64,000 bases of DNA from positions 38,465 to 102,464 of the forward strand of contig JANQIX010000030.1 in the NCBI GenBank assembly GCA_028281925.1. Direction: 5' to 3'. Shown here in pieces: positions 16,059 through 24,322 of the stretch; position 1 is the stretch's first letter; each line of letters begins with the position of its first letter. The stretch comes from Alphaproteobacteria bacterium. GTDB taxonomy: Bacteria; Pseudomonadota; Alphaproteobacteria; DSM-16000; Inquilinaceae. The notes under the pieces were generated by a model. The model worked only from the letters and a program-made list of their open reading frames with translations, did not search any database and was not told where the DNA came from. The position numbers and the translations under genes are program-made.

Positions 16059-17030
16059 ATGCAAGAAAATCAGAAAAGCAATGATCACCTAGAAAGGCTT
16101 CAAATTTTATCTGAAGCACTCGAGATGGAATTCAGTGAAATGGTCGAGGATATGCGTGCTTATAATCGGTCAAAGTTATGTGAAATCAGTGTTCATGACA
16201 AAACAATAGTAAATATGAGTCTCAATGGATTGAAGATTAGGAATAGAAAGACAGTAGATTTTGTGCGTGGCTATTTTAAAAGTAGATTCAAAGGAGATGT
16301 GGAGCTTGAGGCTGGCCAGCTTGTTAGAGTTATCGAAATGATTGGATCTCTGGAAAGCAGTGATACGAAGAAAGACAATAAAGTTACTCGAGTTACGGAT
16401 GTGGCGGAGGAATTCATAAGATTCTTTGGTGAGCAACGTCTGAGGAATGAAAACATAATTGACACCGAGAAAGCAACGGAGGGATTCTATGTGGTTGTTA
16501 GAAAGGCAGATAACGCACAAGTTGATTACTTCTATGAGGAGCCGCTATTCATAGGCTCATTTTCAAAGAGCTCATGGTTAATGTCACGCCGCCATGGAAT
16601 ATGTTGGGGGTTCACTCTTTGTAGCAATGGTAATTTTACAGTTTTTCTGGAAAACCATGATCGCATGCGAGTAGTTGGTTTTCACATTATAATGATTCAC
16701 TGCGGAAACTTTTGGAATTCTGAGTATCTTCCTGGATTAATGTTAAGGTTTTCGGAGGCAAAGGTGCGCCCGATCGTATCAACTATTGCCATCCGTCGTA
16801 TCCTTCTTGAAGAAAATCAGAAAGCTGATTGGAAAGCATGCGAAGACACATGGTTTGGGAGGAATAAAAAAAAGGGTGAAGAAAAGGCTAAACAACTAAC
16901 CCATGAAGTCCGTAAGGGTGACGATAGATATGAACTCTACAACCAGTTGGATATTGATAACCACATTAAGTGCAGAGATCGGCAAGAGTGGGAGACGATA
17001 TGCAGTCGGGCAGGAATCATGATTGATTGA
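16059..17030 (+). CDS. Unrecognised 323-aa protein encoded by AT-rich DNA
   Basis: I do not recognise this protein. It is soluble, with no signal peptide or membrane helix. It begins with a charged helical region (HLERLQILSEALEMEFSEMVEDM), has a mixed middle part with several aromatic beta-like segments (EGFYVVVRKADNAQVDYFYEEPLFIGSF, GFTLCSNGNFTVFLENHDRMRVVGFHIIMIHCGNFW), and ends in a lysine-rich helical tail (FGRNKKKGEEKAKQLTHEV). Codon use is far more AT-rich than in flanking genes, a sign of recent transfer. A long purine tract precedes the ATG. The last five codons overlap the convergent gene at 17017. Confidence 0.7.
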   Translation: MQENQKSNDHLERLQILSEALEMEFSEMVEDMRAYNRSKLCEISVHDKTIVNMSLNGLKIRNRKTVDFVRGYFKSRFKGDVELEAGQLVRVIEMIGSLESSDTKKDNKVTRVTDVAEEFIRFFGEQRLRNENIIDTEKATEGFYVVVRKADNAQVDYFYEEPLFIGSFSKSSWLMSRRHGICWGFTLCSNGNFTVFLENHDRMRVVGFHIIMIHCGNFWNSEYLPGLMLRFSEAKVRPIVSTIAIRRILLEENQKADWKACEDTWFGRNKKKGEEKAKQLTHEVRKGDDRYELYNQLDIDNHIKCRDRQEWETICSRAGIMID

Positions 17031-17295
17031 TGCTCAGCGAACCACTATTTTCAAAGGTGATACTCGTCTCAAGTTGATCAGCATTCCGCTCAATAATTTG
17101 CGACCCTGATGTGATTGCGCTAACTATTCTATCTTCCAGTGCAAGAGCTTCCTCGACAGTATTGCTTATATTCTTGTGGTTTCTCTTTAATAGTACTCTT
17201 AAAAGTGAATTCGCTGCTTTTTCGCTAACACGAACGGTCAATTCAACATATCCATTTTGATTAACAATTCGGCCAGCGTTGGTAGTGTTGCTCAT
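17017..17295 (-). CDS. Small protein, possibly ribbon-helix-helix-like
   Basis: This 92-aa, AT-rich gene is convergent with and overlaps the 323-aa gene by 14 bp. The core VELTVRVSEKAANSLLRVLLKRNHKNISNTVEEALALEDRIVSAI alternates a short beta strand and two helices in the manner of ribbon-helix-helix DNA-binding proteins or antitoxins (T-V-R-V-S-E start, V-E-E-A-L-A-L helix). The polar C-terminal 30 residues have no motif. It is not a standard toxin-antitoxin pair because the neighbour is convergent. The RHH assignment is tentative. Confidence 0.55.
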   Translation of the reverse strand: MSNTTNAGRIVNQNGYVELTVRVSEKAANSLLRVLLKRNHKNISNTVEEALALEDRIVSAITSGSQIIERNADQLETSITFENSGSLSINQS

Positions 17296-17831
17296 AGCAT
17301 TACTTCCAGATTTATCCCGGACATCACCAACATGCCGCTCAATTGACTGTATTCTTATCGCTCATCCTGAATGGTGGCAAGAGAAAGTTGGCGGAAAGGC
17401 TTCTGACCTCGAGCGTTAAGGGGCTTTGTGAATGTTCAGACAGAAGAGCCGCAGCCAACCAGCTGAGGCATAAGCGATGATGGGTCTTGAGCGGTCGCTC
17501 ACACGGGTCCTTGTCACCAAGTTGTACACCGAGTTATCCACAGATCCATCCACAGATCGTTTGGCGAGTTGAGAGAGAGGCCAATGCATAGGCGAGGGCC
17601 GCCCGCTCGATCACCGGCGGTATCCAGCGCGGGTGCGGCTCCTTGGGCTGGGCGGGCGGTCCAACAGGCCCTCGGCCCCATAGGTCAGAGAGTCACGCCC
17701 AATCTCATAGAACTGCGGGCGGTAACAGCCGATCGCTGTGCGTGCACAGCTGACATTGCGGTGAACCGCACCGGGTTTGCCCTGCGGGCGTACCCGATAC
17801 GGTGGATGCAACCTTGGGCGTGGGGCGCGGG
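17296..17831. other. Intergenic region, right edge of the AT-rich islet
   Basis: Composition returns to GC-rich at about 17560. A short direct repeat, ATCCACAGATC, occurs twice near 17537-17560 beside a TTATCCACA motif; this resembles a DnaA-box-like sequence but is isolated. No gene is supported; the frames over 17569-17892 are antisense or shadow frames of the TetR 3' region. Confidence 0.4.
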
Positions 17832-18536
17832 TCAACGTGGAGAGCGTTGGTCAAGCTTTGACTGCGGACTCTGGTCGGCGAGCTTGGTCTGACCTGGGTC
17901 AGATGGGGAAGTTCTGGCCGGCGGCCGATGGACCCAACCCAGCGCGATGCCCGCCGCCTCCTCTGGCGTGAACGCCTTCGGATCCAGGCACCATTCCAGC
18001 CAGAGGCCGTCGATGAGGGCGGTCAGCGACAGGGCGGCGAGGCGGAGGTCCTGTATCTCGCCCCGCGCGGCGGCAACGTCTCCGATCAGGCGCACCAGCG
18101 TGTCACGGTAGCGGGCGTAATCCTGCCGGTGCAGCTCCGCGACGGCCTTGTCCGTCAGGCTGAGGGTCCAGAAGACCAGCCAGAGGGCGATGGTGTCGCG
18201 CGACAGTGTCGGCGGGCGGAAGCTGGCGCGGATGAAGGCGCGCAACCGATCGACCGGATCCGGGCCGGCGGCGTCGACGGCAGCGGCGAGGTCGCCGGCA
18301 AGCGCGTCGGCGACGTCGCGATAGACCTCGGCGATCAAAGCCGTCTTGCCGGGGAAATAGTGCGTCAGAAGGCCGGGCGAAACGCCGGCGCGACGACAGA
18401 TCTCGCGCACCGAGGTGGCGGCATAGCCACGCTCCACCAGACAATCCGCGGCTGCGCGCAACAGCGCTTTGCGGCGATCAGCCGGCGGCAGGCGGCGGCC
18501 GGATGGCGGCGCGCCGGCGGGTCCGCCGTTCCTCAT
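17832..18536 (-). CDS. TetR/AcrR-family regulator, BetI-like
   Basis: This 234-aa protein has an N-terminal HTH (RRKALLRAAADCLVERGYAATSVREICRRAGVSPGLLTHYFPGKTALIAEVY). The G-V-S-P-G-L-x-x-H-Y-F-x-x-K form is shared with BetI, the choline-responsive repressor. The ligand-binding part (FWTLSLTDKAVAELHRQDYARYRDTLVRLI, LTALIDGLWLEWCLDP) also follows the BetI pattern; the W-L-E-W-C-L-D segment lines its ligand pocket. It overlaps the permease gene by four bases (ATGA), so it is the last gene of the transporter operon and probably its repressor. Confidence 0.85.
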   Translation of the reverse strand: MRNGGPAGAPPSGRRLPPADRRKALLRAAADCLVERGYAATSVREICRRAGVSPGLLTHYFPGKTALIAEVYRDVADALAGDLAAAVDAAGPDPVDRLRAFIRASFRPPTLSRDTIALWLVFWTLSLTDKAVAELHRQDYARYRDTLVRLIGDVAAARGEIQDLRLAALSLTALIDGLWLEWCLDPKAFTPEEAAGIALGWVHRPPARTSPSDPGQTKLADQSPQSKLDQRSPR

Positions 18537-19540
18537 CGCACGTCCGACTTACCGTAGTGCCGCTCGATGCGGGCCTGGATCAGCTCGAACACCATGGAGA
18601 TGGCCCAGTAGATCAGCGCCGCAGTGATCAGCATCTCGAAATGCTTGAACTCAGCCCGGCCTTGCGTGCGGGCGAGGAACATTAGCTCCCACACACCGAG
18701 GATCGAGACCAGAGAGCTGTCCTTCAGCATGGCGATGAACTGGTTGCCCGTGGGCGGAACGATCACCTTGATCGCCTGGGGCAGCACGATCTTGCGCATG
18801 ATCAGCCAGTTGTGGAGGCCCAGCGAAAGGCCGGCCTCGGTCTGGCCCTTGGGGATGCTCTGGATGCCGGCGCGGAAAATCTCCGCCATATAGGCGCCGT
18901 AGCAGAGCGTGAGCGCGATAATGCCGGAGGGCACCGGGTCGAGCGTCACGCCGATCTGCGGCAGGCCGAGATAGATGATGTAGACCTGCAATAGCAGGGG
19001 CGTACCGCGGAAGAACGAGATGTAGAAGGTCGCGATCGCAAAGGCGGGCCCGCTTTTCGACAACCGCGCAAGGGCGCCTGCCATGGCCACCACGCAGGCG
19101 CAGGCGATGGAGATCAGCGACACATAGATAGTCGTGAACGCGCCGGTGAAGATCAGGATCGGCAGCCGTTCGACGATATAGGGGAAGCTGAGGTCGAACG
19201 AATAGAAGAACGCCAGGAAGACCAGCAGCAGTTCCACCCAGACCACGCCGATCTGCACTGCCAGTGGCATCAGGCGGATGACCATGGCATTCAGCGTCAA
19301 GAGGACGCCGGCCAGCACTGCCATCAACGCACGCTCCATGAGCGTGCCCGCCGCGGCCTCACCGAAGCCGAGCACCGGCATCACCAGGCGCGAGAGCTGG
19401 CCGTCGCCAAGGCCGATGGCGAAGCAGACGACGGTCAGCGCGCCGAAGATGATCAGCCAGCGGCGAAGCGGGCGTTCACCCAGGCCCTGTCTCTGCGGCA
19501 GGGCCGGCGGGGGCGGTGCCGCGCCGGCCTGCTCTGCCAT
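18533..19540 (-). CDS. Amino-acid-type ABC transporter permease (HisM/GlnP family)
   Basis: This 335-aa inner-membrane protein has a C-terminal 210 residues that form the HisM/GlnP permease domain: TGAFTTIYVSLISIACACVVAM, FYISFFRGTPLLLQVYIIYLG, and the EAA loop GLSLGLHNWLIMRKIVLPQAIKVIVPP that docks the ATPase. The extra 110 N-terminal residues add two or three helices, as in the longer permeases of this family. It follows the binding-protein gene by 12 bp. No ATP-binding subunit gene is adjacent or elsewhere in the window. Confidence 0.88.
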   Translation of the reverse strand: MAEQAGAAPPPPALPQRQGLGERPLRRWLIIFGALTVVCFAIGLGDGQLSRLVMPVLGFGEAAAGTLMERALMAVLAGVLLTLNAMVIRLMPLAVQIGVVWVELLLVFLAFFYSFDLSFPYIVERLPILIFTGAFTTIYVSLISIACACVVAMAGALARLSKSGPAFAIATFYISFFRGTPLLLQVYIIYLGLPQIGVTLDPVPSGIIALTLCYGAYMAEIFRAGIQSIPKGQTEAGLSLGLHNWLIMRKIVLPQAIKVIVPPTGNQFIAMLKDSSLVSILGVWELMFLARTQGRAEFKHFEMLITAALIYWAISMVFELIQARIERHYGKSDVR

Positions 19541-19552
19541 CAGTTCACCGCC

Positions 19553-20389
19553 CTACTGGACGGAACTGATATCCACACCGTACCAGGTTTCGGAAAAGCC
19601 GGAGAGGGTGCCATCGTCCCGCATCTCTTCGATGATGCGGGCGACTTCGGCGTTCAGCTCAGCGTCGCCCTTGTCTGTCGCGACCGACAGCGGCTCGTAG
19701 AACACCGGCTCGCCGACCACGCGCAGGGGATAGCCCGCATCGATCGCCGCCTGGATCGTCGGCAAGGCCGAAATGCCGGCATCGAGGCGCACGCCGTCGC
19801 CGAGGCGCAGGTCGTCGAACACGTTGGTGTCGGTCTCGTAGGTGCGGATCTCGCCAGGCTCCACAACATATTCGAACGGCGGTACGTCCTGCGCGTCGAT
19901 CTCCAGGTTGTGGTTCAGATAGTTGTCGTAGGTGCAGCCGCCGCAGGTGCCGATGGTCGTTCCGTTCAGGTCCTCTACGCTCTCGGCAGCGGAGTCCGCA
20001 TGCACCACCAAGGCGGCCGGCGTGTAGTAGTAGATCGCCGGGAAATCCAGCACCTCGGCCCGTTGCGCCGTCGGCGTCATGGAGCCGACGGACACGTCCC
20101 AACGGCCGCCCCAATTGCCGGCGGTGATGATCTCCCAAGCCGGGGTGACGAACTCCACCTCCACGCCCATGCGCGCGGCCAACTCGGTCGCAACATCGAT
20201 GTCGAAGCCTTCGAAGCTGCCGTCCGGCGTCTGTGACGACTGCGGCGGATAGGCCGGGTCGGTGGACACGCGCAGCACGCCCTCTTCTCGAATGCGGTCC
20301 AGCACCTCGCCGGCCATGGCGGTGCCGGTGGCGGAAACCGCCAGGCCCAGTGCGGCGGCGGCAAAACCCAGCTTGCAACGGATCGTCAT
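19553..20389 (-). CDS. ABC transporter substrate-binding protein, amino acid (SBP_bac_3) family
   Basis: This 278-aa periplasmic protein has a Sec signal peptide (residues 1-26, ending TAMA-GEV). The binding domain starts VLRVSTDPAYPPQSSQTPDGSFEGFDIDVATELAARMGVEVEFV, followed by SMTPTAQRAEVLDFPAIYYYTPAALVV, the hinge segment typical of polar amino acid receptors. GTCGGCTYDNYL contains two cysteines that may pair. It is the first gene of the operon with the permease and TetR genes. The ligand is unproven; the neighbouring enzymes hint at a methylated amino acid or betaine. Confidence 0.88.
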   Translation of the reverse strand: MTIRCKLGFAAAALGLAVSATGTAMAGEVLDRIREEGVLRVSTDPAYPPQSSQTPDGSFEGFDIDVATELAARMGVEVEFVTPAWEIITAGNWGGRWDVSVGSMTPTAQRAEVLDFPAIYYYTPAALVVHADSAAESVEDLNGTTIGTCGGCTYDNYLNHNLEIDAQDVPPFEYVVEPGEIRTYETDTNVFDDLRLGDGVRLDAGISALPTIQAAIDAGYPLRVVGEPVFYEPLSVATDKGDAELNAEVARIIEEMRDDGTLSGFSETWYGVDISSVQ

Positions 20390-20517
20390 TGGTTCGGTGT
20401 TCCCTGTTCTGTTGTTGTCGTCAAAGCCTTGTCGGATCGGCAGCGGCCAATCCTGCGGACGCTAAGAGTGCGCCAGCACCGTTGCCTCCTCAAAGGCAAA
20501 AACTTAGACTGTGTGGA

Positions 20518-20535
20518 ATTGTACGATCGTACAAT
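20518..20535. promoter_or_regulatory. 18-bp perfect palindrome in the divergent promoter region
   Basis: ATTGTACGATCGTACAAT is perfectly self-complementary and sits in the 172-bp gap between the binding-protein gene (start 20389) and the aminotransferase gene (start 20562), 27 bp before the latter. It is the natural operator candidate for the TetR/BetI-like regulator at 17832-18536, controlling both divergent units. Confidence 0.65.
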
Positions 20536-20561
20536 AACCATTTTCGAGGAGGGCACGGCCC

Positions 20562-21782
20562 ATGTCGCCCGATGCCGGTTGTCAGAGGACTGCGCGGCGC
20601 CGCTTTGCGGAGCGGGTCGGCCGCGTCGATGCCGTCTCGGTGACCGGTTGGGAGCTGCACGCCCGCGCCATGGCACGCCGGCTCGCAGGCGAAGACGTGA
20701 TCGTCTTGTCGATCGGCGATCACGAGTTCGACGCGCCCGATGTCGTGGTGAACCAGACCATCGCGGCGTTGCGTGCTGGACGCCACCACTATACCCCGGC
20801 GGCCGGTACCACGCCGCTGCGCAGGGCCATCGCGGCCGACCACAACCGCCGAACCGGCATGGCCATCGACACCGACGGGGTGGCGGTGCTGCCGGGCGCG
20901 CAGTGCGGCCTCTACGCCGCCGCGCAGTGCCTGATCGACCCGGGCGACGAGGTGCTGGTGGCCGAGCCGATGTATGTCACATACGCCGGCACGCTGCAGA
21001 CGGCGGGCGCGGTAGTAGTGCCGGTACCGCTCTCCGGCGCCGACGGCTTCGCGTTGGACCCGGCGCGGCTGGCGGCGCATATCACGCTGCGGACGCGGGC
21101 TGTCCTGCTGAACTCACCGCACAATCCCACCGGCACGGTGGCCCGGCGCGAGGCGCTGGAGGGGCTGGCCAGCCTATGCTGTGAGAACGATTTGTGGCTC
21201 ATGTCGGACGAAGTCTATGCCGGCATGACGTATGAGCAGCCGCATGTCAGCCCGTGCAGTCTGCCCGGGATGGCGGACCGCACGGTGACCATCGACAGCC
21301 TTTCCAAGCGCAGCGCCATGACCGGCTGGCGCATCGGCTGGATCGTCGGCCCGCCCGATCTGGTTGCGCATCTGGAGGTGCTGGCCGGCTGCATGCTGTT
21401 CGGCGTGTCGCCGTTCATTCAGGATGCCGCAGTCGCCGCGCTGCAGGCGGCGGACGAAATCGGCGAGGCCGTGCGCGCGCGCTATCGCCGTCGTCGTGAC
21501 CTGGTGTGCGACGCGCTGGAGGCACTGCCAGGCCTGAAAGTGGTGCGGCCCGAGGGCGGCATGTTCGTGATGCTGGGCGTAGCAGACTTCGGCTTTTCAG
21601 CGACGGCCTTCGCCACCCGGCTGTTGGACGAGGCCGGCGTCTCGGTGCTTCCCGGCGACAGCTTCGGCGCCAGCGGGGCAGGCTATGTCCGCCTGGCGCT
21701 GTCTGCGGGCGAGGAGGAACTGGCCGAGGCGTGCCGGCGGATCGGTCGGTTCACCGGCCGGCTGTCCGGCGCAGCACCCTGA
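20562..21782 (+). CDS. PLP-dependent aminotransferase, class I/II (fold type I)
   Basis: This 406-aa enzyme has all PLP anchors: a YTPAAGTTPLRRAI segment, NSPHNPTG (184-191), SDEVYAGM (215-222), the Schiff-base lysine K249 in SLSKRSAMTGWRIGW, and YVRLALS near the end for the carboxylate-binding Arg. It belongs to the AspC/ArAT-like subgroup Igamma. The ATG at 20562 follows GAGGAGG. Divergent from the ABC uptake genes, it probably transaminates the imported compound. Its 3' end overlaps the convergent dioxygenase gene by 32 bp. Confidence 0.9.
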   Translation: MSPDAGCQRTARRRFAERVGRVDAVSVTGWELHARAMARRLAGEDVIVLSIGDHEFDAPDVVVNQTIAALRAGRHHYTPAAGTTPLRRAIAADHNRRTGMAIDTDGVAVLPGAQCGLYAAAQCLIDPGDEVLVAEPMYVTYAGTLQTAGAVVVPVPLSGADGFALDPARLAAHITLRTRAVLLNSPHNPTGTVARREALEGLASLCCENDLWLMSDEVYAGMTYEQPHVSPCSLPGMADRTVTIDSLSKRSAMTGWRIGWIVGPPDLVAHLEVLAGCMLFGVSPFIQDAAVAALQAADEIGEAVRARYRRRRDLVCDALEALPGLKVVRPEGGMFVMLGVADFGFSATAFATRLLDEAGVSVLPGDSFGASGAGYVRLALSAGEEELAEACRRIGRFTGRLSGAAP

Positions 21783-22875
21783 GCCGGCTTTCGAAGTCCT
21801 CGTGGTTCAGATAGCAGCCGCATAAGCGCCGCTGACCCTCATAGGCCGCGCGGCCGTGCAGTGTGCGCCAGTTGTCGAACAAGAGCGCCGTGCCGGGACG
21901 CAGCGGATGGCGCCACTGCATCTCAGGATCGGCGGCCAGACGGATGAAGCCCGTCAACGCCCGGTAAAACCGGCCCATCTCGTCGTCGGGCAGGCGGAAC
22001 GGCGCACGGTCGTAGTTGTTGAACACGACCTGGACGACCCGGCCCGAGGCGTCGGTTCGGAACACCGGATGCGAGGCAGCCAGGCTGATGCCCTGTTCCA
22101 GATAGCGGGCGGGCACCGGGACCTCGCATAGCGTCGCGAAATCTTCCGGCCGGTCGCGGCGCATCACCTCGGCGATCTTGAACCCATCGACCAGGATGCT
22201 CTCACCGCCGGTGCCGTCGAAATGCAGGCAGTGGAACATCTGCAAGCCTGGCGGGTCGACGGAGTAGCTGCCGTCGGTGTGGGCGCCCAGTTCCTGCTTG
22301 GAATAGGCTGTGTCGCTGCGCGCCATGTTGGCCGTGAAGTCCCAGAAACCGCCGAAGATCGTCGACCGGATGTAGCCGACGCACAGCGCCAGTTGCTCCG
22401 TCGCCTCGGGTGTGGCCGGCACGCCCTCCACCAGGCCGAAGCCATAGGCTTCGATCGCTTCCAGCCAGGCCAGCAGGCCGTCGTCACTTTCCATCACCGC
22501 GTGATAGGGGAAAGACGGTACCTCCCCAGCGATCCGAGCGCGGTCCCACAGCCGCACGTCCGGTGCCGTTGGAGCATCCGGCAGACGCAACCTGTGCAGC
22601 AGGTCTGCGGAGTAACGGCCCGTGTGGTCCGCAGCGTTGGCCCATTCGATTTCCACGGCCGTCGCGTCGTCAGTCACGCGCACGGCACCGGCACGGATGT
22701 CGAGCGGCAGGGCGGCGGTATCCACCTCGCGCTGCAACGTGGCCGGGTTCAGGCTGACCGGCTCCTCCCCATGGTCGCGCAGCCAGAACCAGGGATAGTG
22801 GGCTGTCGCATCAACGCCCTCGAACGACACGGCCAATCCCGCATCTGTCGCTTCGGCGTTCAGGATTCTGGGCAT
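21751..22875 (-). CDS. Trimethyllysine/gamma-butyrobetaine dioxygenase-like enzyme (2OG-Fe(II), TauD fold)
   Basis: This 374-aa protein has two parts. Residues 1-110 form the small DUF971-like domain of carnitine-pathway dioxygenases (HYPWFWLRDHG), and the rest is the double-stranded beta helix. The iron ligands are H199 and D201 in GAHTDGSYSVDPPGLQMFHCL and H340 in NWRTLHGRAAYEG; VVFNNYDRAPF and the LCGCYLNHEDFESRLR tail match the trimethyllysine dioxygenase branch best. Such enzymes hydroxylate trimethyllysine or gamma-butyrobetaine using 2-oxoglutarate. Bacteria rarely make carnitine this way, so the true substrate may be another quaternary amine. Confidence 0.87.
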   Translation of the reverse strand: MPRILNAEATDAGLAVSFEGVDATAHYPWFWLRDHGEEPVSLNPATLQREVDTAALPLDIRAGAVRVTDDATAVEIEWANAADHTGRYSADLLHRLRLPDAPTAPDVRLWDRARIAGEVPSFPYHAVMESDDGLLAWLEAIEAYGFGLVEGVPATPEATEQLALCVGYIRSTIFGGFWDFTANMARSDTAYSKQELGAHTDGSYSVDPPGLQMFHCLHFDGTGGESILVDGFKIAEVMRRDRPEDFATLCEVPVPARYLEQGISLAASHPVFRTDASGRVVQVVFNNYDRAPFRLPDDEMGRFYRALTGFIRLAADPEMQWRHPLRPGTALLFDNWRTLHGRAAYEGQRRLCGCYLNHEDFESRLRVLRRTAGR

Positions 22876-22919
22876 CGCTCTGTTCTCTGTCTTTGGAGGG
22901 CGGACGTCCTGGGCAGAGC

Positions 22920-23387
22920 CTATGCCGGCGACGGCTCCCGGCTCCAGCGGTCCGCCGCATCGTCGTCGCTGGCGCGGGCTTCGACCCATTGGCCGCCGTC
23001 CGGCGTTTCTTCCAGTTTCCAGAAGGGCGCGCGCGTCTTCAGCCAGTCGACCAGGAACTGGCAGGCCTCGAACGCCGCCTGACGGTGGGACGAGGCGACG
23101 GCGACCAGAACGATGCGGTCGCCTGGCTCCAGCCGGCCATACCGGTGGATGATCACGCTCGCGGCGACGGGCCACCGCTCTGCGGCTTCCGCTTCGATGC
23201 GAGCCAGCATCTTCTCGGTCATGCCGGGATAGTGCTCAAGCGTCATCGCCGAGACCGGACTGTCGCCGGCAAGGTCGCGGACGGTGCCAAGAAAGCTGAC
23301 GAGCCCGCCGATGTCGTGCCGACCCGCCAGCAGCGCCGACAGTTCGGCACCCATGTCGAAGTCTTCCGCCTGAACGCGCACGGTCAT
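22920..23387 (-). CDS. moaE: Molybdopterin synthase catalytic subunit
   Basis: This 155-aa MoaE carries GGLVSFLGTVRD, MTLEHYPGMTEKML, IIHRYGRLEPGDRIVLVAVASSHRQAAFEACQFLVDWLKTRAPFWKLE; the last block includes the catalytic lysines (K in WLKT and WKLE). It transfers sulfur from the MoaD thiocarboxylate to precursor Z, forming molybdopterin in the cytosol. It lies six bases behind moaD and is translationally coupled. The length matches the family. Confidence 0.95.
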   Translation of the reverse strand: MTVRVQAEDFDMGAELSALLAGRHDIGGLVSFLGTVRDLAGDSPVSAMTLEHYPGMTEKMLARIEAEAAERWPVAASVIIHRYGRLEPGDRIVLVAVASSHRQAAFEACQFLVDWLKTRAPFWKLEETPDGGQWVEARASDDDAADRWSREPSPA

Positions 23388-23393
23388 GGGATC

Positions 23394-23645
23394 TCAGCCT
23401 CCGGTGACCGGCGGGAACAGGGCAATCTCGTCATTCGGCGAGACCGGATCGCCGGCGCGTGCAAACTCCTGGTTCACAGCCACCTTGACCACCCGGTCGT
23501 CGGCCAACGCAGCGGCATAGGCGGGCCCACGCCCGCGCATCCAGGCCAGCAGCGATGCCACATCACGGACATCGTCGGGCGGCGTCACCTCTTCCTCGGC
23601 TATGCCGATCTGGCTGCGCAGCCAGGCGAAGTAAAGCAGTCTCAT
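23394..23645 (-). CDS. moaD: Molybdopterin synthase sulfur carrier subunit
   Basis: This 83-aa ubiquitin-fold protein starts MRLLYFAWLRSQIG and ends VTGG, the C-terminal di-glycine that is adenylated by MoeB-type enzymes and converted to the thiocarboxylate used by MoaE. The LVAVNQEFARAGDPVSPNDEIALFPPVTGG-type ending is diagnostic of MoaD. It is followed at six bases by moaE and preceded by a DUF2062 gene, in the pgsA-moaD-moaE order common in alphaproteobacteria. Confidence 0.94.
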   Translation of the reverse strand: MRLLYFAWLRSQIGIAEEEVTPPDDVRDVASLLAWMRGRGPAYAAALADDRVVKVAVNQEFARAGDPVSPNDEIALFPPVTGG

Positions 23646-23658
23646 CGGCCCCTCGGGC

Positions 23659-24228
23659 TCACGGATCCGTTCCTTCCGCTATATGCGGGCGCTCTGGCCC
23701 ATTGTGAACCGGGGCCCGTGCGGGTCGCTGACGACGCAGCCGTGTGAGCCGGCGCAGCTCCAGCCGCCGGCCCAGCGCGCGGCCGAAATAGTATCCCCCA
23801 ACACCGCCGCCGACGAAGAACGGCAGACCGCCCAGCAGGATCAGCAGCATGAAATAGCCCGATGTCTCCAGCACGGCCAGCGTGCCTTCCTCTTGAAACA
23901 TCGTCAGCAGGCTTTCCACCTGGAAGTCGCCGGCGCCGCAGGCTGTGATGGCGCAGCCGATCGCGAAATACGCCGTATAGATCGGAACGAAGGTGAACGG
24001 GTTGGTCACCAGGGTCAGGACGGCGGCGATCGGCAGGTTGAAGCGCAGTCCCAACGGGCGCCCCACCGCCCACACGATGCCGACAATCCCAAGCTGGATT
24101 CCGGGTGGTGCGATCAGGCCGACGCCCAGCCCGGCCGCCATGGTGTTGGCAACGATCTGGGGGGAGAGCTGCATGCGGCTGATCGGCCGCAACACCCGCC
24201 GGAAATACTGGCGTTTGAGGGATTTCAC
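23659..24228 (-). CDS. DUF2062 membrane protein
   Basis: This 189-aa protein has the DUF2062 layout: a basic N-terminus (KRQYFRRVLRPISRM), SPQIVANTMAAGLGVGLIAPPGIQLGIVGIVWAVGRPLGLRFNLPIAAVLTLVTNPFTFVPIYTAYFAIG (two hydrophobic hairpins; the N-P-F-T-F-x-P motif is characteristic), and a third helix near 125-150. The basic C-terminus is cytosolic. The function is unknown; the family sits beside envelope or lipid genes in many proteobacteria, as here with pgsA. Confidence 0.87.
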   Translation of the reverse strand: MKSLKRQYFRRVLRPISRMQLSPQIVANTMAAGLGVGLIAPPGIQLGIVGIVWAVGRPLGLRFNLPIAAVLTLVTNPFTFVPIYTAYFAIGCAITACGAGDFQVESLLTMFQEEGTLAVLETSGYFMLLILLGGLPFFVGGGVGGYYFGRALGRRLELRRLTRLRRQRPARAPVHNGPERPHIAEGTDP

Positions 24229-24322
24229 GGCCCGTAGCAGTCGCGCTCGCCGTCATGGAAACAAGGAACGACACTTCCGCAATACCGGTGGGTGCGACCG
24301 TCTGTCAACGCGGAACCCCGGC

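Noticed and set aside
17537..17560. TTATCCACAGATC repeats as a possible DnaA-box cluster or origin
   Set aside because: Only two short copies, no AT-rich unwinding element and no dnaA or parAB nearby.
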